Shown: piece by piece, positions 56,025 through 64,000 of the stretch | Position numbering within the stretch: position 1 is the stretch's first letter | How the letters are laid out: every line of letters starts with the position of its first letter | NCBI GenBank assembly: GCA_018663505.1 | Contig: JABJQG010000020.1 | Location: 1 to 64,000, forward strand | Direction of reading: 5' to 3' | DNA: 64,000 nucleotides | From: Pseudobdellovibrionaceae bacterium | GTDB taxonomy: Bacteria; Bdellovibrionota; Bdellovibrionia; Bdellovibrionales; UBA1609 | Position numbers and translations under genes: made by a program | The notes under the pieces: model-generated | Databases searched by the model: none | Told to the model about the DNA's origin: nothing | Seen by the model: only the letters and a program-made list of their open reading frames with translations

Positions 56025-56584
56025 GCCCACAGTGAGTAGAACAGTGATTTTGTAGCCTCCACTAAGAGTAAATAAAGTGGAGGTTCATATGACCCCGGAA
56101 TCACCGAACGAGAGTAAATAGAAATATTATCAGGAAATATCTTCTCAAATATCTTTTTTGCTCGATACATATGAGTAGTAGATGTAACTAAAACCAAATC
56201 TCTACATTTAAGAGCCTCTGTGAGTTGTAAAGTCTGTAGAGCATTGCCATAAGTCGTTGTAGATCTTTTTTCCAAAATAATCTGATCCCTATTCAGTCCT
56301 CCATAAAAGTCCCATAGAGGAAAAATTTCTTTAAGTTTTGAGTTAGGGTTTACCCCTGAAATAATCAGTTTTTTAATAGACCCCTTATAGAGTAATGAGA
56401 TCCCTTCTTGTATGCGGTGATAAGACTGCCCCGTAAGAACCACAGCACAGTCAGCCTTATGCTCCTTTTTCCAAGCTGTTGGGTACTCCACTTGAATATG
56501 CTTTAATTCTTTAAATAGTCCCCACAAAAGGGCTGCTAACAATATACCAATAAAACTAAAAAAATATTTTTTAGCGATGAGCAA
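56018..56584 (-). CDS. DUF218/YdcF-like membrane protein
   Basis: Small protein with one N-terminal membrane helix (about 8-24) and a DUF218 domain (188 aa), like SanA, ElyC and YdcF. The domain shows CAVVLTGQ, RIQEGISLLYKG, KLIISGVN and the region ILEKRSTTTYGNALQTL, where the Glu and Asn are conserved, then LVLVTSTTHMYRAK. In E. coli, relatives affect envelope integrity and vancomycin sensitivity. Its start overlaps ridA by 14 bp and its end overlaps the aldolase gene by 7 bp on the opposite strand. Confidence 0.85.
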   Translation of the reverse strand: MLIAKKYFFSFIGILLAALLWGLFKELKHIQVEYPTAWKKEHKADCAVVLTGQSYHRIQEGISLLYKGSIKKLIISGVNPNSKLKEIFPLWDFYGGLNRDQIILEKRSTTTYGNALQTLQLTEALKCRDLVLVTSTTHMYRAKKIFEKIFPDNISIYSRSVIPGSYEPPLYLLLVEATKSLFYSLWAY

Positions 56585-56948
56585 TCACCTCTATCTCAAC
56601 ATTTACACCTTTTGGCAAACTAGATACAGCAACACAAGATCTAGCTGGTGGATTTTCACTGAAGTACTTAGCGTAAATCTGATTCATAGGAGTAAAATCC
56701 GACATATCTGTTAGAAAAATAGCTGTTTTAACAACATTTGAAAAATTTAAATCAGCGGCTTTTAAAACTTCAGATATATTCTGCATCACTTTCTCTGTTT
56801 GTGCCTGAATATCACCTAAAACTAAAGCTCCCGAGGTAGCATCTAAAGGGATCTGACCTGAGCAGTAAATAAAATCATTAACCTCAATAGCTTGAGAGTA
56901 TGGACCCACTGGGGCTGGCGCACTTGATGTTTCTATAATTTTTTTCAT
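56571..56948 (-). CDS. ridA: RidA family enamine/imine deaminase
   Basis: Removes reactive 2-aminoacrylate made by PLP enzymes (125 aa, trimer in the family). Signatures: GPYSQAIEVNDFIYCSGQIP, then QTEKVMQNI, and the active-site Arg in PPARSCVAV, followed by LPKGVNVEIEVIA. All key residues, including that Arg and the final Glu, appear intact. It overlaps the DUF218 gene by 14 bp and follows the small barrel gene by about 25 nt, so the three are likely co-transcribed. Confidence 0.95.
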   Translation of the reverse strand: MKKIIETSSAPAPVGPYSQAIEVNDFIYCSGQIPLDATSGALVLGDIQAQTEKVMQNISEVLKAADLNFSNVVKTAIFLTDMSDFTPMNQIYAKYFSENPPARSCVAVSSLPKGVNVEIEVIAHR

Positions 56949-56973
56949 ATTATAATTCCTCTATACAAGAATG

Positions 56974-57450
56974 TTAAAAGTAAAAAACAACTCCGGCAGT
57001 TTGCCCAATGGTTCTAAATCGAGTGCCTGAGGCTGGGGAAGACACTCCCATACCCATTTCCACAGAAAAACCCAAACTATCTAAGCCTGGTAAGAAAAAC
57101 TCAACACCTGCAAATCCATTTAATTCAAAACCAGAAGAGTTTGTACCCGCCTCTTCTTGGCTTAGCAATCCAGCACCAGCACCCATATAGAAATTTAAAT
57201 TATCTTCCATAAAAATAGTTCGATATACTTTTGCTAAAAATCCAAACTTTGACTGATCTTTTTTAGTATCCACTCCTAAGGAGGCCGAGAAAGCTGTTTC
57301 CATAGAAGAGTAGTACTTAACATACAAACTGGGTAAAGTTTCAGAAAGGTTATCCGAGAATCCTACACCTAAACGGCTTGTTAAATCCTTTGAGTGTACC
57401 TGAAAACCCATACAAATCAGTAAACAAACAACTGCTCCACGTAAAAACAT
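56974..57450 (-). CDS. small predicted outer-membrane beta-barrel
   Basis: 158 aa. The signal peptide ends near VHSK. The remainder alternates polar and apolar residues in about eight strands (for example SRLGVGFSD, SLYVKYYS, FYMGAGAG, GFAGVEFFL) and ends with AGVVFYF, a typical barrel C-terminus with terminal Phe. Size matches eight-stranded OmpA/OmpW-like barrels, but it fits no named family that I can see. The ATG at 57450 has an AAGGAG site 8 nt away; a TTG two codons upstream is the alternative. First gene of a small unit with ridA and the DUF218 gene, about 100 nt after cheB. Confidence 0.7.
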   Translation of the reverse strand: MFLRGAVVCLLICMGFQVHSKDLTSRLGVGFSDNLSETLPSLYVKYYSSMETAFSASLGVDTKKDQSKFGFLAKVYRTIFMEDNLNFYMGAGAGLLSQEEAGTNSSGFELNGFAGVEFFLPGLDSLGFSVEMGMGVSSPASGTRFRTIGQTAGVVFYF

Positions 57451-57555
57451 ATTCAAAACTCCTTGTTCACCAATAATTTTGATAAATTAATCGACCAAGG
57501 TCAAGGTATATGATCTTAATATTTTTTTCTAACCGCTAATTCTACAATAAAATAA

Positions 57556-59016
57556 CTAGGCTACCTTAGATTTTTTTAAAGATTGATTATACTTTACACA
57601 CATACTTTGGGGGATTTTATGTAGTGAGGTTTGCTCGTAAGAAGCACCAATATTTGCTGCGACCTTAGGCATTCCATAAACCACAGAACTCTCTTCATCT
57701 TGAGAGATGGTATACGCCCCCGTTTCTTTCATTGCCAACAACCCTTTTGCTCCATCAGCCCCCATACCAGTGAGAATTACACCAACACGGTTGGATTTCA
57801 ATTTTGCAACTGAGTGAAACATCACATCAACAGAAGGGCAATGACCGCTTACTTTTTCGCCTTTATAGACTTTAACCACATAATTTCCTTTTGAATTTTC
57901 AACCTCTAATTGATAATCCCCTGGAGCAATCAAAATTTTATTTTTAACTAAAATGTCACCATCAACAGCCTCACTTATATCATAATGAGGACACACTTCA
58001 TTTAACCTCTGTGCAAATGCTTTAGAAAAAAATGGAGGTATATGCTGAACAATAACAATAGGAGGAATCTCCTCAGGCAATCCTAATAAAACATTTTTAA
58101 TAGCCTCCGTGCCACCAGTTGAAGCTCCAATGGCTAATAACCCGTCAAAACTGTTAAAACTTCCAGATAAAGATTTATCAAATGTTTTAACAACTTTTAG
58201 AGTTGATTTTTTTGACTGTAAGTACGCCATCTCTAGCTTTGCTTTTAAAGTGGCTCCTAAGCTATCAACTTCGTCTAAGGAAGGCTTCTGAATATAGTCT
58301 ACACCACCATTCTCAAGAGCTTCTAAAACACTAGTTCCTTCAGACATACTCATTGAACTAACAATAATTGCAGGGACTTGAACATTATGCTTTGTTTTTA
58401 GAAACTTTAGCAATTCTACACCTGACATTTCTGGCATATTTATATCTAAGGTTAAAACGTCTGGCTTTAGAGATTTTATAAGATCATAAGCCTCTGATGG
58501 CATACCCGTTTCACCAACAACATCAATATCATCAAATTCACTTAAAGCTCGCTTTATTATATTACGAATGGTTTTTGAGTCATCAATGACCATAACTTTA
58601 ATAGGATTTTGATTAGAAAATTCTTGAATCGACAGCTTATTCTTATGCTTATTTACAGAAATCTTAATTCTTCCTTCTTTGGAAAAAATAAATGCTTCAA
58701 CTTCGTCATCAAATCCAATGGTCTTACCCTTGAACACCTTACATTTGGAAAAATTTTGCTCGACGTTTGTAAAATACAAATCTGAGCTCATATACTTCAC
58801 TTGTAGCTGATAAGCATCAGAATTAAATTTCTTCGCAGCTTCATTTAAAATAACTAAAGCTTTATTTTGGGGTATATCGCTTAAACAAAGATAATAACTT
58901 TCCTGACTTTCTAGTTTATGAAAGACAATAAGCGCTGAATTTTTAATTTTAACATAACAGCTGGATCCCTGAGGCATCTTTACCAACTTGTTTTTCTCTA
59001 TTGTTAACTGATTCAT
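57556..59016 (-). CDS. cheB: CheB methylesterase with N-terminal CheD-like extension
   Basis: Chemoreceptor glutamate methylesterase (486 aa). The last part is a complete CheB: receiver (about 138-260; D145/D146, phosphoacceptor D191, K244), then the esterase domain with catalytic S299 in GASTGG, H325 in VQHIPP and D421 in GMGADG. Before it lies an extra ~135-residue domain. It has C20 in GSSCYV and H33 in VFHKL, then KVFKGKTIGFDD, EAFIFSKEGRI and a closing beta segment, an order that recalls CheD (Cys-His glutamine deamidase) though with a shorter Cys-His gap. The gene overlaps the CheR fusion by 4 bp (ATGA). It is last in the chemosensory unit. Confidence 0.9.
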   Translation of the reverse strand: MNQLTIEKNKLVKMPQGSSCYVKIKNSALIVFHKLESQESYYLCLSDIPQNKALVILNEAAKKFNSDAYQLQVKYMSSDLYFTNVEQNFSKCKVFKGKTIGFDDEVEAFIFSKEGRIKISVNKHKNKLSIQEFSNQNPIKVMVIDDSKTIRNIIKRALSEFDDIDVVGETGMPSEAYDLIKSLKPDVLTLDINMPEMSGVELLKFLKTKHNVQVPAIIVSSMSMSEGTSVLEALENGGVDYIQKPSLDEVDSLGATLKAKLEMAYLQSKKSTLKVVKTFDKSLSGSFNSFDGLLAIGASTGGTEAIKNVLLGLPEEIPPIVIVQHIPPFFSKAFAQRLNEVCPHYDISEAVDGDILVKNKILIAPGDYQLEVENSKGNYVVKVYKGEKVSGHCPSVDVMFHSVAKLKSNRVGVILTGMGADGAKGLLAMKETGAYTISQDEESSVVYGMPKVAANIGASYEQTSLHKIPQSMCVKYNQSLKKSKVA

Positions 59017-60935
59017 TGCCCATCCTCATCAGAATCTATTAAAATTTTATCAGCTTCATATGCTAAACTAGTGTATGGAAAAAATACTGCAGAATGAGGT
59101 TGTAAAACTTTAGTTGTATCAGTGTCTATTCCTACATCTTCTAAAACAAGTATTGCTTTTGGCAAAGTAGAAATAAGTTTAACGGTTGTGCTGGATAGAT
59201 CACCAAGCACAGTGATTACTATTTTTCTATCATCGAACTGTTTATTCAGTAGACTTAGGTCTTCACCTGTCCCTAGATATAACTTACTTGGCATAATATC
59301 AGCTCCTGCTACATTCATTTCCTCTACAGGTTCACCAAGATCATTTTGAAAATCAGAACATAAAGCTGGTGTTAGACTTCCTGCATTTTCAAAAAGAATA
59401 ATATGTGGAGGTTGTGGTTTTTTTACAGATCTCAAAATGTATAGAACTTTTTCTCTAGACGACAACGGCGCAATGATTACCTTTAGTTTCTTCTCCACGT
59501 TACTAATGAGTCTAGACCTTTTAAACTCACTTTCTAGCCCTCCTATGTTAAAATGTGAGCCAAGGTTAACCACAGCTTTTAATTTTGAAGTTATTTCTTC
59601 AGACTTAGCTGATAATTCTTGTAATGTTGGCTTTTCAACATAATCACTAGCTCCAGCTCTCAAACAGCCCATTGCTAGCTCACCATCTTCACGAGATACC
59701 GAACTAACCACCACAACTGGTGGATGGTCTTTTCCAAAATGTTTTTGTAAATACTCCAGACCAGTCATCTTAGGCATATGAATATCTAAAGTGACAATAT
59801 CAACATTGGTATTCGAATTTAAAAACTCATGAGCTTCAAAACCATTTTTTGCATGCCCAACTACTTCAAATCCTGACTCAGAGCTTAAGATCTTTTTCAA
59901 TAAAGTTAAGACCGTTGGTGAATCATCTACAGTGAGTACTCGAATTTTTTTACTTGTAGATCGACTAATCGCTTCAAAATTTGATTTTATTTTTGGTGCA
60001 ATAGGATGAGGAATAGAATGAGGCTCATTGACAATATTATTAATCTTGCTTACAGGGTTAACAACTTCTAAATCAACCTTATTAGTTAAACCATATATAG
60101 ATTTCCCATAATGTGTTAATTTTAATCTTTTAGCGTCTATGTTCTCGGATAGACCAATAAATAGGTAGGCATTATCATACATATGCTTCTTCATGTTTCC
60201 TACAATGCTTCTTATATCAGTATCTTCAAAGTAAATAAAAACATTTCTACAAAATATAATATCAAATTTTTTGTCACCTAACTCTGTATTTAATTTCTTT
60301 AAGTTAACTACATCAAACTCACAGTTCTTACGAATGTTAGATTTAATTTTAACAAAATTGGATATCTTCCCAGTTCCTCTTTGCCAATATTCATCTATAT
60401 AAACACTTGGTATCTTTTTTATTTCATCCCATTTATAAACTCCATTACGAGAGTGCTTAACCGATTCTTTATCAACATCTGAGCCAAATATTTTAAATGA
60501 AACATCTGAGCTACTTTTCTTCAAATAATTTTCTAAAAGCAGGGCAATTGAGTATACTTCTTGACCGTAACTACATGCTGCACACCAAACGCTGATTTCT
60601 TTTCGTCCTTGTAATTTTAATTTTGAAATAATTGTCTCTAAATTATCTGTCAAAAAGTCAAAATGAGTGATTTCACGAAAGAAAAAAGTGTAATGAGTTG
60701 TCAGCAAAGAAATCAACTCTTGTTTTTCAGCTTCGTAATTGTTTTTATAATACACAGAGTACTCTTCTTCGGAGCTAATTCCTAATTCGCGAATCCTCTT
60801 ATTTAATCTTGAGATTATAAGTGATCTTTGCTTCTCCTGCAATACAACACCTGTAATTTCAGAAATTTCAGCTGCAATCCGAAAAAAAGGACTACTGTTC
60901 AAACTAATAGAGTCATCAAACTTAACTGTACCCAC
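59013..60935 (-). CDS. CheR methyltransferase-receiver fusion with degenerate CheB-like domain
   Basis: 640 aa, three parts. CheR N-terminal helices and methyltransferase (about 15-285) show TTHYTFFFREITHF, VWCAACSYGQEVYSIA (AdoMet site) and DIIFCRNVFIYF. A receiver follows (about 330-450) with D337/D338, phosphoacceptor D384 and K435. The last part (about 484-635) parallels the CheB esterase of the next gene: KLKVIIAPLSSREK for the Ser loop, HIILFENAG where CheB has VQH, KLYLGTGEDLSL for ILIAPGDYQL and IVITVLGDLSS for VILTGMGAD. The catalytic His is lost and the Ser/Asp loops altered, so it is probably inactive. GTG start overlaps the cheW stop (TAGTG). It should methylate receptors under receiver control. 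Confidence 0.88.
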   Translation of the reverse strand: MGTVKFDDSISLNSSPFFRIAAEISEITGVVLQEKQRSLIISRLNKRIRELGISSEEEYSVYYKNNYEAEKQELISLLTTHYTFFFREITHFDFLTDNLETIISKLKLQGRKEISVWCAACSYGQEVYSIALLLENYLKKSSSDVSFKIFGSDVDKESVKHSRNGVYKWDEIKKIPSVYIDEYWQRGTGKISNFVKIKSNIRKNCEFDVVNLKKLNTELGDKKFDIIFCRNVFIYFEDTDIRSIVGNMKKHMYDNAYLFIGLSENIDAKRLKLTHYGKSIYGLTNKVDLEVVNPVSKINNIVNEPHSIPHPIAPKIKSNFEAISRSTSKKIRVLTVDDSPTVLTLLKKILSSESGFEVVGHAKNGFEAHEFLNSNTNVDIVTLDIHMPKMTGLEYLQKHFGKDHPPVVVVSSVSREDGELAMGCLRAGASDYVEKPTLQELSAKSEEITSKLKAVVNLGSHFNIGGLESEFKRSRLISNVEKKLKVIIAPLSSREKVLYILRSVKKPQPPHIILFENAGSLTPALCSDFQNDLGEPVEEMNVAGADIMPSKLYLGTGEDLSLLNKQFDDRKIVITVLGDLSSTTVKLISTLPKAILVLEDVGIDTDTTKVLQPHSAVFFPYTSLAYEADKILIDSDEDGQ

Positions 60936-61423
60936 TACGCAGCCTGCTTCTCAACGAAGTTCAGTTCTTCAATACCTAAAATTTTAAAAACATTCATTAA
61001 CACAGTCATGGTATTTTCACCTCTATATATCCCAAGCATATAGTCATGATTGTTTTTACCTTCAATCTGAGGCGCTTCACTTATCTGATCTTCACGAATC
61101 CCAAGAACTCTATTCACCTGGTCAACTATCACTCCCAGAGTTATCTCCTGCACCTCTAGTATAACAACTGCAACCTCCTCTGATTGCTCTTTAGGTGATA
61201 TTTTCATTTTTTTCCTTAAATCTACAATTGATATGACTTGACCTCTTAAATTCATAATACCAACAAAATGAGAAGGTGCATGTGGTATAGGAGTTGTATC
61301 AGGAACAGCAATCACTTCTTTAACGTCCAACAAAGGAACAGCGTAATTCTCATTTCCTAATGAAAACTCTAAATATCGTTCTTCGCTACTTGTGTTTGTA
61401 TCTGTATTTAATTCTTTATTCAT
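60935..61423 (-). CDS. cheW: chemotaxis coupling protein CheW
   Basis: SH3-like adaptor joining CheA to receptors (162 aa). RYLEFSLGNENYAVPL, then VKEVI, HFVGIMNLRGQVISIVDLR and LGVIVDQVNRVLGI are typical and complete. The ATG overlaps the cheA stop by one base (TAATG), and its own stop overlaps the GTG of the CheR fusion (TAGTG), so these genes are translationally coupled. The first ~15 residues are a charged extension. It belongs to the single chemosensory unit; no flagellar gene is nearby. Confidence 0.95.
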   Translation of the reverse strand: MNKELNTDTNTSSEERYLEFSLGNENYAVPLLDVKEVIAVPDTTPIPHAPSHFVGIMNLRGQVISIVDLRKKMKISPKEQSEEVAVVILEVQEITLGVIVDQVNRVLGIREDQISEAPQIEGKNNHDYMLGIYRGENTMTVLMNVFKILGIEELNFVEKQAA

Positions 61424-63300
61424 TACGCCACCTCGTTAAAAACTTGTTCAATTTTTTTAATTTTTAAATTTTTTCCTTTAATTGCCTTAAATAAATCTAG
61501 TATTAATGCTGGGAGTCCGTTACCTAATATACTACTCCCCATAAACCCCTCATAATTAATTTCGTGACCTAGTGGCTTTACCACAATTTGTTGATGATCT
61601 ACAACTTCATCCACGAGTAAAGCATAATTCACTGTTTTTGATTTAACTATCACCGCCTTTTTAAACGATTGTGAAGTATTAAAAGGTTCCGTACCAAGAA
61701 CATCAGAAGCTTTTATAAGAGGCATATTTTCACCTCGTAAATTTAAAACTACACCTAGGTCTTCAGCAAAACCTAACATTTCAGGCCTAACATTTATTGT
61801 TTCATGTACTTGGCCTAATGGAAAAACAAAGTTTTGCCTGCCCACCTCAACAATAAGTCCATCAATCACAGCCATGGATAGTGGCAATGCAATTCTAAAT
61901 ACAGAACCTTTTCCAAGGGTTGAATCAACTGTGATATCACCTGAAAGCTGTTGAATGTTAGTTTTCACCACATCCATTCCAACACCACGACCAGACACTT
62001 CGGAAACCTGTTCTTTAGTGGAAAACCCAGGGTGGAAAACCAGCTGAACAACCTCTTGATCTGACATTTTATCATTAGCTTTAATAATATTTTTTTCTAT
62101 GGCTTTTTTTCTAATTATATCTGGTGGAATTCCTCCACCATCATCAATAACCTCAATGACTAAGCTATTGCCATCATGAAAACAGTTGATATCAATATTC
62201 CCTTGAGCAGACTTGCCCGCATTAATGCGATCTTCTACATTAGACTCAATACCATGATCAACAGCGTTTCTTACTAGGTGAACCAAGGGGTCTCCCAATT
62301 GCTCTAGGACCAACTTATCAACCTCTGTCTCTTCACCAATTAACCTTAACTCAATGTCTTTATTTAAAACATTAGATGTATCCCTAACTATTCTTTGCAT
62401 CTTCTGTAGAACACCTTTTATAGGTAACATTCTTAGGCTCATAGATATTTCATGAATATCTTTTGACAGCTTTGAAAGTTGACCTAAGGATTTAGTCAGT
62501 ATTTCAGACTTAAATTCATCTTTATGTTGATTTAAAACGCTTTGTAAAATTACAAGTTCACCAACTGAATTATTAAGTTGAGCTAGTCTCGACAAGCTCA
62601 CTCTTATATTTTCATCTTTCTTAGCCTGACTTGTCACAGCAGAAACTTTCTTTTTTAAAGGTGCCGTTTGCTCATCATTTTGCACTTTATTAATCTCTAC
62701 TACATTACTCTCATTTAACGGAGGTTGTACGTCATTAGCAACCTCTTGTTTTTTATCTAGTTGAATTTGAATGTCTGTGTTTTCAACCAAAGACTTATCA
62801 TGAACCATAGCTTGTTGTTCAAAAATATCATGTGCGTCTTCCTCTAATGTTTCATTTACTTCAATTTCCGAGTCACCTTCCTGATCCAATGAAGTTTGTG
62901 CAGATGATTCAACGCCATTTTCCAAAATATTTACAATTCTACTTATTAAATCAACACTATCAAATTCTGCATTAAAATTATTAGTTAAGGTACTCACCAT
63001 ATGAGATAGGTGGTCATTACAGTCTAACAACAGAGAAACAACACTCTCCACTATTGGAATTCTATTTTCTTTGAGCTGAAGAATTAAGTTTTCCATATTA
63101 TGTGTAAATTCAGCAACCTCACCAAAACCAACCGCTCGAGAACTGCCTTTTAAATTATGAGCTAAACGAAATATTTGGTCTAATATTTCTGGATCTTCGT
63201 GATTGTTCTCTAGTTGTAAAAAAGACTGCTCACAGTCCTCTAATAACTGTGCTGACTCCTCTAAGAAATCTCCTTTTAGTTCTTTTTCAAAATCATCCAT
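61423..63300 (-). CDS. cheA: chemotaxis histidine kinase CheA
   Basis: Kinase of the chemosensory array (625 aa). The P1 phosphotransfer domain (about 1-110) has H48 in RLAHNLKGSSR. No P2 domain is apparent: an acidic, Gln-rich linker (about 135-230) leads straight to the P3 dimerisation helices (about 235-300), the P4 ATPase (about 305-480; LVRNAVDHG, DDGGGIPPD, SGRGVGMDVVK) and the P5 CheW-like domain (to about 615). All ATPase motifs look intact. It starts 8 nt after the MCP gene and ends overlapping cheW. Targets would be the receivers of the CheR fusion and CheB, or a CheY elsewhere. Confidence 0.96.
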   Translation of the reverse strand: MDDFEKELKGDFLEESAQLLEDCEQSFLQLENNHEDPEILDQIFRLAHNLKGSSRAVGFGEVAEFTHNMENLILQLKENRIPIVESVVSLLLDCNDHLSHMVSTLTNNFNAEFDSVDLISRIVNILENGVESSAQTSLDQEGDSEIEVNETLEEDAHDIFEQQAMVHDKSLVENTDIQIQLDKKQEVANDVQPPLNESNVVEINKVQNDEQTAPLKKKVSAVTSQAKKDENIRVSLSRLAQLNNSVGELVILQSVLNQHKDEFKSEILTKSLGQLSKLSKDIHEISMSLRMLPIKGVLQKMQRIVRDTSNVLNKDIELRLIGEETEVDKLVLEQLGDPLVHLVRNAVDHGIESNVEDRINAGKSAQGNIDINCFHDGNSLVIEVIDDGGGIPPDIIRKKAIEKNIIKANDKMSDQEVVQLVFHPGFSTKEQVSEVSGRGVGMDVVKTNIQQLSGDITVDSTLGKGSVFRIALPLSMAVIDGLIVEVGRQNFVFPLGQVHETINVRPEMLGFAEDLGVVLNLRGENMPLIKASDVLGTEPFNTSQSFKKAVIVKSKTVNYALLVDEVVDHQQIVVKPLGHEINYEGFMGSSILGNGLPALILDLFKAIKGKNLKIKKIEQVFNEVA

Positions 63301-63308
63301 AGTAGTAC

Positions 63309-64000
63309 CTACGCCACCCCTCTTGTATCATGAGTGACAACACCCATGACTTGATTAATATCCTTAATAATAAAATCAATCTCTTGCTTAAATTTTTCAG
63401 TATTAGCATATATTTCTTTAGATCTGTGATTGACATCATTTAAATCACTCATAATATCCGAAGCCTCTTTAATATCACTAGCCTGTTCTTCGGAAAAATT
63501 GCTTAAATCCGTAATAGAACTGTTAATATTCTTTGCACTCTGAACTACTAAATCAAATACATCGCCACAGTGTCTCGCTATATGTAGACCATTTTCAATC
63601 TTACCTTGTCCTTCGGTCTTTAGCTTTGATATTGATATAGAAGATTGCTTAGCTATTCGCTCTGTGGTTTTCACACCTGCAGCTACTATTTCATTAATCT
63701 CCAGAGAGGCCCTCCCACTCATCTGTGCTAAATTCCCAATTTCTTCCGCAACCACAGCAAAACCCTTGCCATGATCACCCGCCCTTGCTGCCTCTACAGA
63801 AGCATTAAAGGACAATAGTTTAGTTTGAAACACAATATCATTAATCACTTGGGTCTTTATGGAGATATCATTTATCAAATTTATAATATTTGACATCTCT
63901 TGGTTATTTTCAACAAAGGTGTCTAAAATAAACTGATTACTTTGACCAATATTATCAATGGATTTAATTATTTCACCAACCGATTCAACACCCTCGTCTG
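63309..64000 (-). CDS. methyl-accepting chemotaxis protein, C-terminal part (runs off the window)
   Basis: Partial chemoreceptor. The reading frame stays open past 63896 to the right edge (63998), so the true start lies outside the window; an internal ATG at 63896 is not the start. About 230 residues are visible, all cytoplasmic signalling coiled coil. The hairpin tip [17 protein letters not shown], then [14 protein letters not shown], is highly conserved and contacts CheA and CheW. The C-terminus (THDTRGVA) has no CheR/CheB-tethering pentapeptide. It is the head of the visible chemosensory unit, 8 nt before cheA, and is probably the receptor served by it. Confidence 0.92.
   Translation of the reverse strand, partial: DEGVESVGEIIKSIDNIGQSNQFILDTFVENNQEMSNIINLINDISIKTQVINDIVFQTKLLSFNASVEAARAGDHGKGFAVVAEEIGNLAQMSGRASLEINEIVAAGVKTTERIAKQSSISISKLKTEGQGKIENGLHIARHCGDVFDLVVQSAKNINSSITDLSNFSEEQASDIKEASDIMSDLNDVNHRSKEIYANTEKFKQEIDFIIKDINQVMGVVTHDTRGVA

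Noticed and set aside
5817-57509. 13-base sequence aaggtcaaggtat present at 5817-5829 and 57497-57509
   Set aside because: A shared 13-mer is expected many times by chance in 64 kb, and the two copies have different orientation relative to the adjacent genes.
63309-63896. Reading the MCP as a complete short protein starting at 63896
   Set aside because: Translation continues in frame to the window edge with typical MCP signalling-helix sequence, so the ATG is internal and the gene is cut by the edge.

Overview
The window is about 36% G+C, densely coded on both strands, and has no rRNA, tRNA, CRISPR array, phage or transposase gene that I can see. It encodes a Gram-negative cell: Mla-type MCE transport, a LolC/E permease, an AsmA-like protein, outer-membrane beta-barrels, and succinylase-type DAP/lysine synthesis. 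The low G+C content, the many secreted proteins of no recognisable family, the large metalloprotease lipoproteins and the multidomain chemotaxis proteins suggest Bdellovibrionota (Bacteriovoracales-like). That placement is inference from gene content; I ran no phylogeny.

Layout. 1-5.7 kb: Na/Pi cotransporter; a DUF3307-MFS-lipB unit closed by a strong hairpin terminator; a VC0807-like membrane protein; a Lys-rich secreted protein. 5.9-16.6 kb: sohB-like protease, AsmA-like protein with greA, mgtE, an orphan secreted protein, pheST and rsmG. 16.8-25.5 kb: a three-gene export operon (beta-barrel, 1,417-residue metzincin lipoprotein, secreted protein of unknown family), an unknown secreted protein and a SpoU methyltransferase. 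25.6-30.6 kb: pepN, a small secreted protein, purK-purE. 30.7-39.1 kb: receiver-HDOD-histidine kinase operon, a NamZ-like muramidase, a GCS2 ligase convergent with an AstE-like deacylase, and a receiver-HD-GYP protein. 39.1-47.5 kb: a TolB-PA-M28-PDZ lipoprotein, apt, a small lipoprotein, lysC-lysA, an MpaA-like amidase and dapD. 47.6-57.5 kb: LolC/E permease, a beta-helix lipoprotein, an Mla operon, fructose-bisphosphate aldolase, ridA, a DUF218 protein and a small barrel. 57.5-64 kb: a chemosensory operon reading leftward (MCP running off the edge, CheA, CheW, CheR-receiver-degenerate CheB fusion, CheB).

The most unusual signals are these. (1) A perfect 64-bp inverted repeat (43277-43467) lies between two convergent genes. 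Its outer TTAA ends carry both stop codons, and its 63-nt loop is far more GC-rich than its arms. (2) A CheR-receiver protein has a C-terminal domain that looks like a catalytically dead CheB methylesterase. It is followed by a true CheB whose N-terminal extension resembles CheD. (3) The Mla ATPase has its Q-loop Gln, catalytic Glu and H-loop His all replaced. (4) The metzincin export operon has tight translational coupling.

Several genes work together. lysC, lysA and dapD make and decarboxylate mDAP, while the MpaA-like amidase probably recycles it from murein peptides. The chemotaxis genes overlap stop-to-start along their length, indicating one translationally coupled unit. The Mla genes form a lipid-trafficking operon with a fourth conserved gene of unknown role.
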